A stretch of 64,000 bases of DNA from Natrinema hispanicum (GTDB lineage: Archaea; Halobacteriota; Halobacteria; Halobacteriales; Natrialbaceae), in assembly GCF_004217335.1 (NCBI RefSeq), contig NZ_SHMP01000004.1, positions 868,001-932,000 of the forward strand, written 5' to 3'. Positions 46,412-54,261 of the stretch are shown here, in pieces. Position numbers and translations under genes: made by a program. The notes under the pieces were generated by a model. The model worked only from the letters and a program-made list of their open reading frames with translations, did no database searches and was not told the origin of the DNA. The first letter of the stretch is position 1, and the number at the start of each line of letters is the position of its first letter.

Positions 46412-46515
46412 ACCAGCAAATATCCCACCTACGGTACGGGAAGCCTCGCCGTCGTCGGGCGTAGCCCGACTGCCTGAGGGATCTTCGATCCCTCTCCGTT
46501 TACGGCGAGGAGGAT
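46412..46515 (+). ncRNA. Putative omega-RNA 3' scaffold at the right end of the TnpB element
   Basis: Just after tnpB an outer stem CCTCGCCG (46444-46451) / CGGCGAGG (46503-46510) encloses two perfect hairpins: GTCGGGC-GTA-GCCCGAC (46454-46470) and GAGGGATC-TTC-GATCCCTC (46476-46494). Such right-end folds are part of the guide RNA of TnpB elements, with the guide taken from flanking DNA beyond about 46515. Transcript ends are not determined. Confidence 0.55.
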
Positions 46516-46740
46516 GTCACCTCTGGCTCGACCGTTGTTCGTCTCCAGCGCGACTCGAGCCACCCGACGGTGTCCGGTCACCGGCTGGTGATGATGTCCG
46601 TACTTCCCGCAGTTCGGACACTGTGTCATGCGGCCCAGTTTGGGGACCTCGATTCGCCGCCATGCGTCGTCCCCGCCGGGCGCTTCGAACCCACAATTTC
46701 GGCACCGTGACCGTTCGTGTGCTGAAAGTTCGCTTGCCAT
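46429..46740 (-). CDS. Zinc-finger protein, C-terminus overwritten by the TnpB element
   Basis: The first ~73 residues look native: MASELSAHERSRCRNCGFEA with a CxxC, then MTQCPNCGKYGHHHQPVTGH with a second CxxC and histidines, giving a likely zinc site. From about residue 74 the sequence (DILLAVNGEGSKIPQAVG) is encoded by the right end of the TnpB element. The element has thus replaced or extended the original C-terminus. The ATG at 46740 is preferred to 46767. Native function unknown. Confidence 0.6.
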   Translation of the reverse strand: MASELSAHERSRCRNCGFEAPGGDDAWRRIEVPKLGRMTQCPNCGKYGHHHQPVTGHRRVARVALETNNGRARGDILLAVNGEGSKIPQAVGLRPTTARLPVP

Positions 46741-46827
46741 GTTCCGACATATGTCGGTGGGTGTCATAGTTGTTGGTTCACTGAATGCTGACGTTCAACG
46801 ATTCCGATGAGTCGGACGACCGATGTC

Positions 46828-46907
46828 ATACTACCGGACAAAAGTCAGTGAATACTCGATCGCGTCTCGAGTGCGATCGATGTCTGAACCGTTTTGTCCG
46901 GCAGTAT
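46828..46907. mobile_element. Family A element, copy A4 (80 bp, lacks inner hairpin)
   Basis: The ends ATACTACCGGACAAAA and TTTTGTCCGGCAGTAT are inverted repeats with one mismatch, the best preserved pair in the window. The core CTCGATCGCGTC...GTGCGATCGATG is the outer hairpin of A2/A3, but the inner 29 bases are missing, so this is an internally deleted copy. Confidence 0.7.
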
Positions 46908-46999
46908 CAGTTGCAGGACAGCCTGTCGGACACCGGTCCGTGAGTACTCACGCATCTCGCGTCCGATCGGTGTGAGCCGTGCCGTGTGTCCGACAGTAT
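46905..46999. repeat. Family A-like element A6, next to A4
   Basis: Directly after A4 a second palindromic unit begins. CTGTCGGACACCGG near its left end pairs with CGTGTGTCCGACAG at its right end, which finishes with the family end CAGTAT. The left terminus is poorly preserved. The two units in tandem suggest insertion of one element beside or into another. Confidence 0.4.
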
Positions 47000-47399
47000 G
47001 ACAGGGGAATGGAGCGTGGACGGCGCTACTGGGAGAGGGCTCCGACGACACTCGTCACCGAAGCACCCATCCGTTCGCGTGGATCGATCGGAGATCGCCT
47101 CGTCGGTTCGGCCACCGCCATTGAGCGCCCGTTGTCGGATGGGTCCGTTGGGTTAGGCCCCATCCGGGTCCAACGCTCGCGTCGTCTCCGGGAACTGTCT
47201 CCCACGGTACCCGATCTCCGTCGGAAGTGTCCACAAACAATTATAAAAGCATTGTCGAACATTTAAATATCTATTATTTTTCGCTGGCCCGGTCTCCCCG
47301 TCAGTCCCTGGGATTTGCTCGCAACGGACTATCTGCCGGACTGACCTGTCGCTGTGGATTCCAGTTGGGTTAAGGGTACGCCAGCCGAATCGAAAGTAA
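47000..47399. other. Intergenic stretch upstream of the bat-like gene
   Basis: No gene is supported here: open frames on both strands are short, Arg-rich and lack domain character. AT-rich sequence (ACATTTAAATATCTATTATT, about 47260-47279) is a likely promoter region about 120 bases before the next start codon, so that gene's transcript may carry a leader. Confidence 0.4.
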
Positions 47400-49004
47400 A
47401 TGGGTTCCGGACACGAACTCGCCGCAACGGCGCTCGACACGCTCCCGATTACCGTCGCGATCATCGACGACGAGGGAGAGATTCAGCTAACGAACCAGTC
47501 ATGGAGCGAGTTCGAGAGCGCGGAGCGTGACGGCGAACACATCGGCTCAAACTACCTCGCGGCTGCCGTGACGGCAGACGACGAGTACGCCCAGCAGGCA
47601 GTCGACGGGATCGAGGCCGTGCTCGCCGGCGATCGGGACTCGTTTTCGATGGAGTACCCCTGTCACTCCCCCGATGAAAAGCGCTGGTTCCTGATGCGTG
47701 TCACCCAGTTTCCCCACGACGGCCAGCGGCTGGCGTCGCTCGTCCATCTCGAGATCACCGAGCGAAAGCTGGCCGAACTCGCCGCCGAAGCAAACGCCGA
47801 GCAGGTCCAGAAAGAACGGCAAGCCCTCGAACACGTTCTCGAGCGCGTCGACGGCCTCGTCCGGACAGTCACCGACGCGGCCGTTGGCGCGGAGACACGA
47901 ACCGAGATCGAACACGACGTCTGTCGGCGACTCGCCGCGACCGACCCCTACGTGCTCGCCTGGATCGGCCGCGTCGACGTGACGAACCGCCGGCTCTCAC
48001 CCCGTGAGTGGGCCAGCGACGACGACGTTCCCCTCGAGGACGACAATCTCGTCCTCGATGCCGACGCCGCACACCCCGCCGTCCAGGCGCTCGAACGTGA
48101 CGATGCACAGGTGATCGCGGACGTCACAGCACACGACGCCGCCGATCGGTTGTGGCCGAGGGGGGCCGGCGACTGCGACTACTTCCAGTCGGTCGCCGCC
48201 CTGCCGCTGACGTACGGTGACGTCACCTACGGCGTGTTGGTCGTGTTTGCCGACGAGCCCGACGCCTTCGACGAGCGGGAACTGCTCGTCCTCGACTCGC
48301 TGTCCGGAACGGTCGCGACCGCGATGAACGCACTCGAGGTCAGACGAATGCTGACGACCGAGGCCGTCATCGCCGTCGACGTCGCGATCGAAGACCCTTC
48401 GCTGTTCGTCACAGCGCTGTCGGCGACGTTCGACGCCACGGTCAGCTACCGCGGCCTGACCGAGGCCGACGACGGCACGCCGCTGGTCGTCCTCCACGTC
48501 GATCGGACGCTCGAAGACGACGCGGTCGACGAGACTGGAATCGCACACGACGTGACGATCCTCTCGACGACTGACGACGGGACGCTTCTCGAGGTTGCCA
48601 CCACGGACGGGCTCGTGACGGCACTAAGCGAGCACGGCGCGGTGATTCGCGAACTGGTCGCGACTGACGGCGTCGCCGACCTGGCGGTCGACCTTCCGGA
48701 TGGGCGCTCCGCGCGCTCGGCCTACGACCTGCTCGAGCGACGGTACGATCGGGTTGAACTTCTGAGCTACTACGAACGGGACGAGCCCGCTCAGACGCCA
48801 CACGACGTAACGGCACGTCTCGAGTCGTCCCTGACCGACCGGCAACTGATGGCGCTGCGCAAGGCCTACTACGCGAACTACTTCGAGTGGCCCCGCGACA
48901 TCTCGGGAGAGGAACTGGCCGAGTCGATGGACATCTCCCGGTCGACGTTCCACCAGCATCTGCGGGCCGCTCAGCGGAAAGTCCTCGCTGAACTGTTCGA
49001 TTGA
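47400..49004 (+). CDS. Bat-type regulator of the carotenoid locus
   Basis: The 534-residue protein has an N-terminal PAS domain (about 8-120, LPITVAIIDDEGEIQLTNQS), a coiled linker, a GAF domain (about 150-310), the bacterio-opsin activator domain (about 315-460), and a C-terminal HTH-10 (LTDRQLMALRKAYYANYFEW and SGEELAESMDISRSTFHQHL). Bat proteins activate bop and carotenoid genes in response to oxygen and light in Halobacterium. Lying 118 bases before crtB in the same direction, it is a good candidate regulator of this pigment cluster. Confidence 0.87.
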   Translation: MGSGHELAATALDTLPITVAIIDDEGEIQLTNQSWSEFESAERDGEHIGSNYLAAAVTADDEYAQQAVDGIEAVLAGDRDSFSMEYPCHSPDEKRWFLMRVTQFPHDGQRLASLVHLEITERKLAELAAEANAEQVQKERQALEHVLERVDGLVRTVTDAAVGAETRTEIEHDVCRRLAATDPYVLAWIGRVDVTNRRLSPREWASDDDVPLEDDNLVLDADAAHPAVQALERDDAQVIADVTAHDAADRLWPRGAGDCDYFQSVAALPLTYGDVTYGVLVVFADEPDAFDERELLVLDSLSGTVATAMNALEVRRMLTTEAVIAVDVAIEDPSLFVTALSATFDATVSYRGLTEADDGTPLVVLHVDRTLEDDAVDETGIAHDVTILSTTDDGTLLEVATTDGLVTALSEHGAVIRELVATDGVADLAVDLPDGRSARSAYDLLERRYDRVELLSYYERDEPAQTPHDVTARLESSLTDRQLMALRKAYYANYFEWPRDISGEELAESMDISRSTFHQHLRAAQRKVLAELFD

Positions 49005-49036
49005 CCTCCTCGATACCTGTCAAGTTTCGTTTTAGT

Positions 49037-49066
49037 ATACATAGTGAGGGACTGATCCTTTATACG
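49037..49066 (+). promoter_or_regulatory. crtB upstream motif shared with the crtD/SDR intergenic region
   Basis: ATACATAGTGAGGGACTGAT followed by CCTTTATACG lies 57-86 bases before the crtB start. A closely similar sequence is found at 54139-54170 between crtD and an SDR gene. It ends in a TATA-like TTTATA. It may combine an activator site, perhaps for the Bat protein, with the core promoter. Confidence 0.4.
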
Positions 49067-49122
49067 TACATGTCGTAGCGTATACATCCGAACGCTATCG
49101 GCCAGGGTCAGCGAGGCAGAGG

Positions 49123-50075
49123 ATGCAACAGGAACACATCGACGCAGGCAAGGCGATACAGAAACGAACCGGGAAAACGTTCTATCTCGCGACGCGGTTT
49201 CTCCCCGAGCGCGTGCGACACGCCACACACGTCCTCTATGCGTTCTTTCGGATCGCTGATGAGGTCGTCGACGACGCCGACGGCGTCCCCCCCGAGGAGC
49301 AACGCGCCCGGCTCGAGGAACTTCGCGCAGAGGCCCTCGGAGAGCGCACACCGGACGATCCCGTCCTCGAGGCCTTCCAAGAGCTCCGGACGAGATACGG
49401 TATCACCGACGACGAGGTCACCGAGTTCATCGACGCGATGGCGACCGACATCGACACCGACCGCTACGAGACCTACGCCGACCTCGAGTCCTACATGCGG
49501 GGGTCGGCCGCGGCCGTCGGCGTGATGATGACCGCGATCATGGAGCCCGACAACGAGGCGACTGCGCTGCCACACGCGATCAAACTCGGCGAAGCCTTCC
49601 AGATGACGAACTTCCTGCGAGACGTCCGTGAGGACGTCCTCGATCGGGACCGCATCTACATCCCACAGGAGACGCTTCGGGAACACGGCGTCGAGCCGGC
49701 ACAGATCGAGCGCCTCGAGTTCGACGAGTCGTTCGCGTCGGCGATGGCCGCCGAACTCCAGCGAACCGAAGAGCCTCTATCCGCGAGGGCGTCGCCGGTA
49801 TCCGCTACCTTCCCGAGGATTGCCAGCTCCCGGTTTTGCTGGCGGCGGTCCTCTATGCGGAACATCACAGTCTCATCCGGGCACAGGGATACGACGTGCT
49901 CACGGAAGAACCGTCGTTGTCGACGACGCGAAAGCTGTGGTGTCTCGCGAAGACGCGCTGGCACTGGCACTGGAATCGCGATCCAGAGGCCGTGTTCCAG
50001 CGAGTGTCGGCAATCCCCTCGCGCGAGCCCGACCACCGTGGCCCCGAGCATGGGGACAGCGTTCCGACTCGCTAG
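49123..50075 (+). pseudogene. crtB: Phytoene synthase CrtB, frameshifted
   Basis: The intact part has the two Asp-rich prenyl-diphosphate motifs: DEVVDDAD (46-53) and NFLRDVREDVLDRDR, with GKTFYLATRFLPERVRHA at the start. After ELQRTEE (about 49771) the frame breaks, and the rest (LLAAVLYAEHHSLIRAQGYD, LWCLAKTRWHWHWNRDPEAV) reads in another frame to a TAG at 50073-50075. Dropping one C in GAGCCTC and one C in TATCCGCG (49771-49790) restores a continuous 316-residue protein of normal length. CrtB joins two geranylgeranyl diphosphates into phytoene. Two single-C insertions within 10 bases suggest either sequence error or real loss. Confidence 0.85.
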
Positions 50076-50141
50076 TGGGCTTATCAAACCCCTCGGTATG
50101 GTGGAACTCGTTTCGTTGTATCGGACGATGTCCACCCACAT

Positions 50142-50294
50142 ATGTCCGTAACGCAGAACTCCGAGTTCATGGAGGAGGAACGACAGATGGCACGAACGAT
50201 CGCGATCAGTCTCGGCGCGTGGCTCGCCGTGACGGTGCTGGCCGTGGTACTATTGCTCCTGTTTGGCGAACCGCTCTCGAGTCTGGTCGTCTAA
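50142..50294 (+). CDS. Small single-pass membrane protein
   Basis: The 50-residue protein has a charged N-terminus (MSVTQNSEFMEEERQMARTI) and one membrane helix (about 21-42). It lies 66 bases downstream of crtB on the same strand, so it is probably cotranscribed with it. No family is recognised. Confidence 0.55.
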   Translation: MSVTQNSEFMEEERQMARTIAISLGAWLAVTVLAVVLLLLFGEPLSSLVV

Positions 50295-50332
50295 CGGTCG
50301 CGGCACGCGGCGTGGCAACCGTATGTCCTTGG

Positions 50333-50491
50333 TCACTTCGCGTCGCCGTCCACCAGCAGGCTCGTCTCGGCGACGATGAACGTCGCTAGCTTGCGTTTGG
50401 TGTGGGCCGTGAGGAGGTGGTCCTCGAGTTGCTCGCCAGCGGCCGGCGATTCGCGACAGACCGGACATTCGACCGGTGCCTTTTGAGCCAT
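50333..50491 (-). CDS. C2H2 zinc-finger microprotein
   Basis: The complete 52-residue protein has a C2H2-like finger: ECPVCRES, then EDHLLTAHTKRKLA, giving Cys9, Cys12, His25 and His30. Such very small zinc fingers are frequent in haloarchaea; some affect motility and biofilm, but this one is uncharacterised. It is convergent with the single-pass protein gene (38 bases). Confidence 0.75.
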   Translation of the reverse strand: MAQKAPVECPVCRESPAAGEQLEDHLLTAHTKRKLATFIVAETSLLVDGDAK

Positions 50492-50614
50492 GCTAGCAAT
50501 TAGCTATCGATGAGCAAAAGACTCCTGCTGGAACTCGCAGACGGACACCTATCAGTCTCGAGTCCATCCCAGCCCCGCCGAATGGGTGTCCCGGAACCAG
50601 TGACGACAGCCGCT

Positions 50615-50702
50615 CTCGTACAGGCTCCTGTCAGGTATTTCCGGCGCACCCGCGACCCATCATGCGGGTGCGTCGGTACACAGTACTAGCAGACCGTCTC
50701 AG
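50615..50702. repeat. Family B palindromic repeat, copy B5
   Basis: The core TATTTCCGGCGCACCCGCGA ... GCGGGTGCGTCGG is the hairpin of B2, and the ends CTCGTACAGGCTCCTGT and AGCAGACCGTCTCAG resemble those of the family. It lies 24 bases beyond the stop codon of cruF, in the same relative position as the other copies. Confidence 0.6.
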
Positions 50703-50725
50703 TATCCGTCTCGAGTCCGGGTCGA

Positions 50726-51658
50726 TCAGTTTCTGTCACCGGAACGCACGGCTGAGGGTATCGAGAGGTCGTAGCGCTCGGTCCGAAGGAGGATGAGACA
50801 GAACAGCCCGGCGACGCCGGCGGCCAGCCACTGCCCGTACAGCGCGTTGATCGTTCCCCAGAGGAGCACGAAACTCACTAGATCGTCCAGCGCGAACTCA
50901 CAGGTTCGGACGCGCTCGCGGACGGCCGCCCGATCGAACGCGAGGTCGACGAGGACCACCGCAATCGCTCCCGAGAGGAGCCAGCCCCAGTAGTTCGACG
51001 CCGGGACACCGTAGTAGCCGCCGGGCGGAACGTACGACCAGAAGCCGATGGCGACGGCCGCAGGGTCAAGCACCAGGTCGATCGCGAGGACGGCAGTGAT
51101 CGCCGAGAAGGCCCGCGGGACGAACCGGCCGGCCCGCGCGCCGAGAGCCAACAGGGTAAGCAGATAGGCGTTGAGAACCAGCGGGACGAAAAACAGCGGC
51201 AGGGCAAGCGGCACGTCCCCGCCCAGCATCGGCCCGAGGCGAATTCCGTACTCGAAGGTCCCATAGGGCCAGCCCGTCTGTATGCCGACGAGTTCGATCG
51301 CGTACGTATACGCCGTCAGAACCACGAGCGGGACGAGCGCCCGACGGTCAAGTTCGGGAAGGAGGGCCACCACCAGCGGTGAGCGCATCACCAGCGTCCC
51401 AAACAGGATCAATAGTGGGTTGTACGACAGCAGCGGCGGTAAGAGCCCCTCCGCACTCGCGACCAGCGTCACCGCGCCGATGACCGGGAAGACGACCGCG
51501 ATGGTAAACCGGTTCTCGCGGATGAGGGCCTCGAGGCGTCGCTGCACGACGGCTCGCGTCGACTCGTCGGCGGTGCCGTCGTGGACCGACGGTGTTCGGC
51601 TGGTGTTAGTATCCGTCCCGGTACTCGAGGTCGACGTCTTCGACTCACTGTTATCCAT
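50726..51658 (-). CDS. cruF: Bisanhydrobacterioruberin hydratase CruF
   Basis: The 310-residue membrane protein has about seven membrane segments after a disordered Ser/Thr-rich N-terminus. It fits the CruF/carotenoid biosynthesis family: IELVGIQTGWPYGTFEYG and LGPMLGGDVPLALPLFFVPL, then DLVLDPAAVAIGFWSY and GVPASNYWGWLLSG are the diagnostic blocks. CruF hydrates the terminal double bonds to make bacterioruberin, the last step. The gene overlaps lyeJ by 8 bases and shares its operon. Confidence 0.9.
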   Translation of the reverse strand: MDNSESKTSTSSTGTDTNTSRTPSVHDGTADESTRAVVQRRLEALIRENRFTIAVVFPVIGAVTLVASAEGLLPPLLSYNPLLILFGTLVMRSPLVVALLPELDRRALVPLVVLTAYTYAIELVGIQTGWPYGTFEYGIRLGPMLGGDVPLALPLFFVPLVLNAYLLTLLALGARAGRFVPRAFSAITAVLAIDLVLDPAAVAIGFWSYVPPGGYYGVPASNYWGWLLSGAIAVVLVDLAFDRAAVRERVRTCEFALDDLVSFVLLWGTINALYGQWLAAGVAGLFCLILLRTERYDLSIPSAVRSGDRN

Positions 51659-52520
51659 GGAGCACCCCCCAGAGCCCGCCCATCGTCAGCACGGCACCGA
51701 CGACGGTGTTGATTGCCGGGAACCACCAGTACGCTCGGTCGACGGCAACGCTCGCGGTGGCGATCGCAGCGACGAGCGCCGGGTAAACGAGCATGAGCGC
51801 GCCCAACCGAACGTCGAGGGCCCCGAACGCGGCCGCGCCGGCGAGCCAGCAGACGCCACAGTAGACGTACGTGCGACGCGTACCTAACACCGTCGCGGTC
51901 GTCCGGATCTCCATCTCGCGGTCTGGTTCGATGTCGGGGATCGCCGAAAAGGTATGCATGCCCATCGCCCACAGCCAGCCGCCGACGACGGCGAGAGCGG
52001 GTGGCTGAGTGCCGGCGACGGCGGCGTAGGAAGCCGCGCCCGGCGTGATATAGAGGCCGTTCGAGAGCGAGTCCACGAAGGGGGTCGTCTTGAACCGCGC
52101 CGGCGGAGCGCTGTAGGCCGCCCCGAGGATGAGAAAGGCGACCAGCCAAGGGATTGCGGCGGTCGGGAGCAGTGGAACGAATAGCAGCGGCAAGGCTGCA
52201 CAGAGTCCGACGACGGCGGGGACGTATTCCTGCCCACGATAGCGCGCCTCGCGGTCGTCCTTTTTCGGGTTTGCCGCGTCGATCTCCTGATCGTAGACGT
52301 CGTTGATGCCATAGAGGAAGACGTTCGCCGGCAGGAGGAAGTACCCGAACAGGGTGACTGGAGCGGGGGCGAACAGGTCACTGACAGTGTTTGCGGCGTA
52401 GACTGCGCCTACCAGCACCGGCCCCGCCAGATACAGCCAGAATCGCGGCCGCGAGAGGACCAGCAGGTACGAGAGGTGTGCGCCGATGCCACCGTCGGTC
52501 ACCCGCGAGTTCGAACTCAT
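51651..52520 (-). CDS. lyeJ: Lycopene elongase/hydratase LyeJ (UbiA prenyltransferase family)
   Basis: The 289-residue UbiA-type protein has nine or so membrane helices, the first Asp motif NDVYDQEIDAANPKKDDREA and the second motif DIEPDREMEIRTTATVLG. It adds C5 isoprene units to lycopene and hydrates it toward the C50 bacterioruberin skeleton. Gene order crtD-lyeJ-cruF is that of characterised haloarchaeal bacterioruberin clusters. It is 82 bases from crtD and overlaps cruF. Confidence 0.9.
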   Translation of the reverse strand: MSSNSRVTDGGIGAHLSYLLVLSRPRFWLYLAGPVLVGAVYAANTVSDLFAPAPVTLFGYFLLPANVFLYGINDVYDQEIDAANPKKDDREARYRGQEYVPAVVGLCAALPLLFVPLLPTAAIPWLVAFLILGAAYSAPPARFKTTPFVDSLSNGLYITPGAASYAAVAGTQPPALAVVGGWLWAMGMHTFSAIPDIEPDREMEIRTTATVLGTRRTYVYCGVCWLAGAAAFGALDVRLGALMLVYPALVAAIATASVAVDRAYWWFPAINTVVGAVLTMGGLWGVLHG

Positions 52521-52602
52521 CCGTGGTCTCTCTATCTCACGTCTACAGTGTGTCTATCGCGAGCGTGCGATCGTCCATTCCGGTTGTCGGCCGTTGGCCC
52601 CA

Positions 52603-54109
52603 TCACGGCTCGAGTCCGCTGCCGTGGTCTGCAAGCACTTTCTCGGCGGTCAGATCGCCGCTGATGAGACACATCGGGACGCCGATCCCAGGTGTGGTAT
52701 CGCCCCCCACGAAGTAGAGTCCGTCGACTTCCTTCGAGCGGTGAGGCGGTCTGAACAGCGAGGTCTGTCGGAGCGTGTGTGCCAGTCCGAGCGCCGTCCC
52801 CTCGTGGCTGTTGTACCGGTTCGCGAAGTCCTCGATACAGAACCGCTCCTCGAGGACGATCCGGTCGCGCAGGTCGGTGCCGGTGTTCGTGGCGATATCT
52901 TCGAGGATCATATCACGGTACTGCTCGCGGAGCTGTGGCGTGTCCTCGAGGCCGGGCGCGATCGGCACGAGGACGAACAGGGCGCTGTGGCCCTCGGGGG
53001 CGACGGTGTCGTCGGTCTCGGACGTGACACACAGGTAGTAGGCGGGATCATCGGGCCAGCGTGGGTCATCGAAGATGTGCTCGAAGTGTTGGTCCCACTC
53101 GGTCGGCAACACGAGCGTGTGGTGGGCCAACTCGTCGACGTCACCCTCGACGCCCAGATAGAGCAAGAACGCGGAGGGGGCGTAGGTCCGCTCATTCCAG
53201 TAGTCAGCGTCGTAGCCGCGGCGTTCGGGCGTGAGCAGGTCCTGCTCGGTATGTGCGTAGTCGGTGTTGCTCACGACCAGATCCGAGCGGACGGGACCGT
53301 CCGGCGTTTCGACCTCGAACCCACCGGTGCGGCCCTTGATCTCAGTCGCCGGCCGGTCGGTGTCGTACTCGACACCTAGTTCGCGGCCGAGCTCGGTGAT
53401 CCCGTCGACGACCGCGCCGATCCCACCGTCGGGGTACCAGACGCCGAGGTTGAAATCGACGTGGCTCATTAGATTATACAGCGCCGGCGTGTTCGTCGGC
53501 GAGCCACCCAGAAACACCAGCGTATACTGCATGATCTGCTGAAGCTTCGGATGGTCGAAGTAGCCCTCGACGTGGCCCTGCATCGACCCGAGCAAGGAGA
53601 GGCCACGCGCCTGTCGGGCCACATCGAGGTCGATGTAATCCCGCAGGCGCTCGCGGTCTTCGTAGACGAAGTGTTTCATCCCGACCTCGTAGTTCTCTTG
53701 GGACTTCTCGAGGTATCGTTCCAAGGCCTCGCCCGCACCAGCCTCGTACTCCTCGAAGAGGGCTTTCGTTCGCTCGAGGTCGGGCGTGATGTCGACCTGA
53801 TCACCGTCCTTGAAGAAGATCCGGTAGTGCGGATCGAGATGGGTGAGTTCGTAGTAGTCACTCGGCGTCCGGTCGAAGTCGCCGAAAAACCGCTCGAAGA
53901 CATCGGGCATCAGATACCACGAGGGACCCATATCGAACCGAAAACCGTCTCGCTCGAGGCGACTCGCTCGGCCACCCACCTGTTCGTTTTTTCTCGATGA
54001 CGCGCACGTCCGCCCCTGCGTCGGCGAGATAACAAGCCGTCGAGAGCCCACCGATTCCGCCTCCAATCACGACGACCGACACGCCGGCCAGCGATTCCAT
54101 GCCCGACAT
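52603..54109 (-). pseudogene. crtD: Carotenoid 3,4-desaturase CrtD (phytoene desaturase family), frameshifted
   Basis: The FAD-binding N-terminus VVVIGGGIGGLSTACYLADA reads from the ATG at 54109, but after VIEKK the frame is lost at a run of six A (minus strand; T6 on the plus strand near 53987-53992). With five A the sequence reads VIEKNEQVGGRASRLERDG and continues to the end for 501 residues, including GPSWYLMP, NTPALYNLMSHVDFNLGVWY and the C-terminal FVGGDTTPGIGVPMCLISG. Gene order suggests CrtD more than CrtI. A homopolymer slip is either a sequencing error or a phase-variable or lost gene. Confidence 0.85.
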
Positions 54110-54138
54110 AAGTATACGATCAATGTTAAGCGTGTGTC

Positions 54139-54170
54139 ATACATAAGTAGGGAATCCGATCCATTATCGG
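54139..54170 (+). promoter_or_regulatory. Motif shared with the crtB upstream region
   Basis: ATACATAAGTAGGGAATCCG followed by ATCCATTATCGG is similar to 49037-49066 (shared ATACATA, AGGGA and GATCC-TTAT with one- or two-base gaps). It lies between divergent crtD (start 54109) and an SDR gene (start 54262), so it could serve either. Confidence 0.35.
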
Positions 54171-54261
54171 TGAGGGTGCCGAATCGGGACGTGCCGGTCG
54201 TATCGTCAAGCATGAATGAACCGACCGGTGTATTCCTGTGCGTTGGCCCCGTAGAGGGCGT

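Larger units (their letters stand above)
45036..46515 (+). mobile_element. IS200/IS605-type TnpB-only element
   Basis: The element contains tnpB and no tnpA, like the IS1341-type elements common in haloarchaea. The left end has a hairpin TCACGCC/GGCGTGA at 45040-45063; the right end has a three-stem structure at 46444-46510. No inverted terminal repeats or target duplication are expected or seen. Exact borders are estimates. On the right the element runs into the C-terminus of a zinc-finger gene. Confidence 0.75.

Noticed and set aside
45036..46515. TnpB as a Cas12-type effector of a CRISPR system
   Set aside because: Size of 416 residues, IS200/IS605 motifs and flanking element ends indicate TnpB; there are no repeats or adaptation genes.
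47026..47262. Minus-strand frame of 78 codons before the bat-like gene
   Set aside because: Arg-rich, no motif, and lies over the promoter region; codon pattern unlike neighbours.
53987..53992. Programmed frameshifting in crtD as the main explanation
   Set aside because: No known case in this family, and similar one-base breaks occur in unrelated genes in the window, so error or mutation is more likely.
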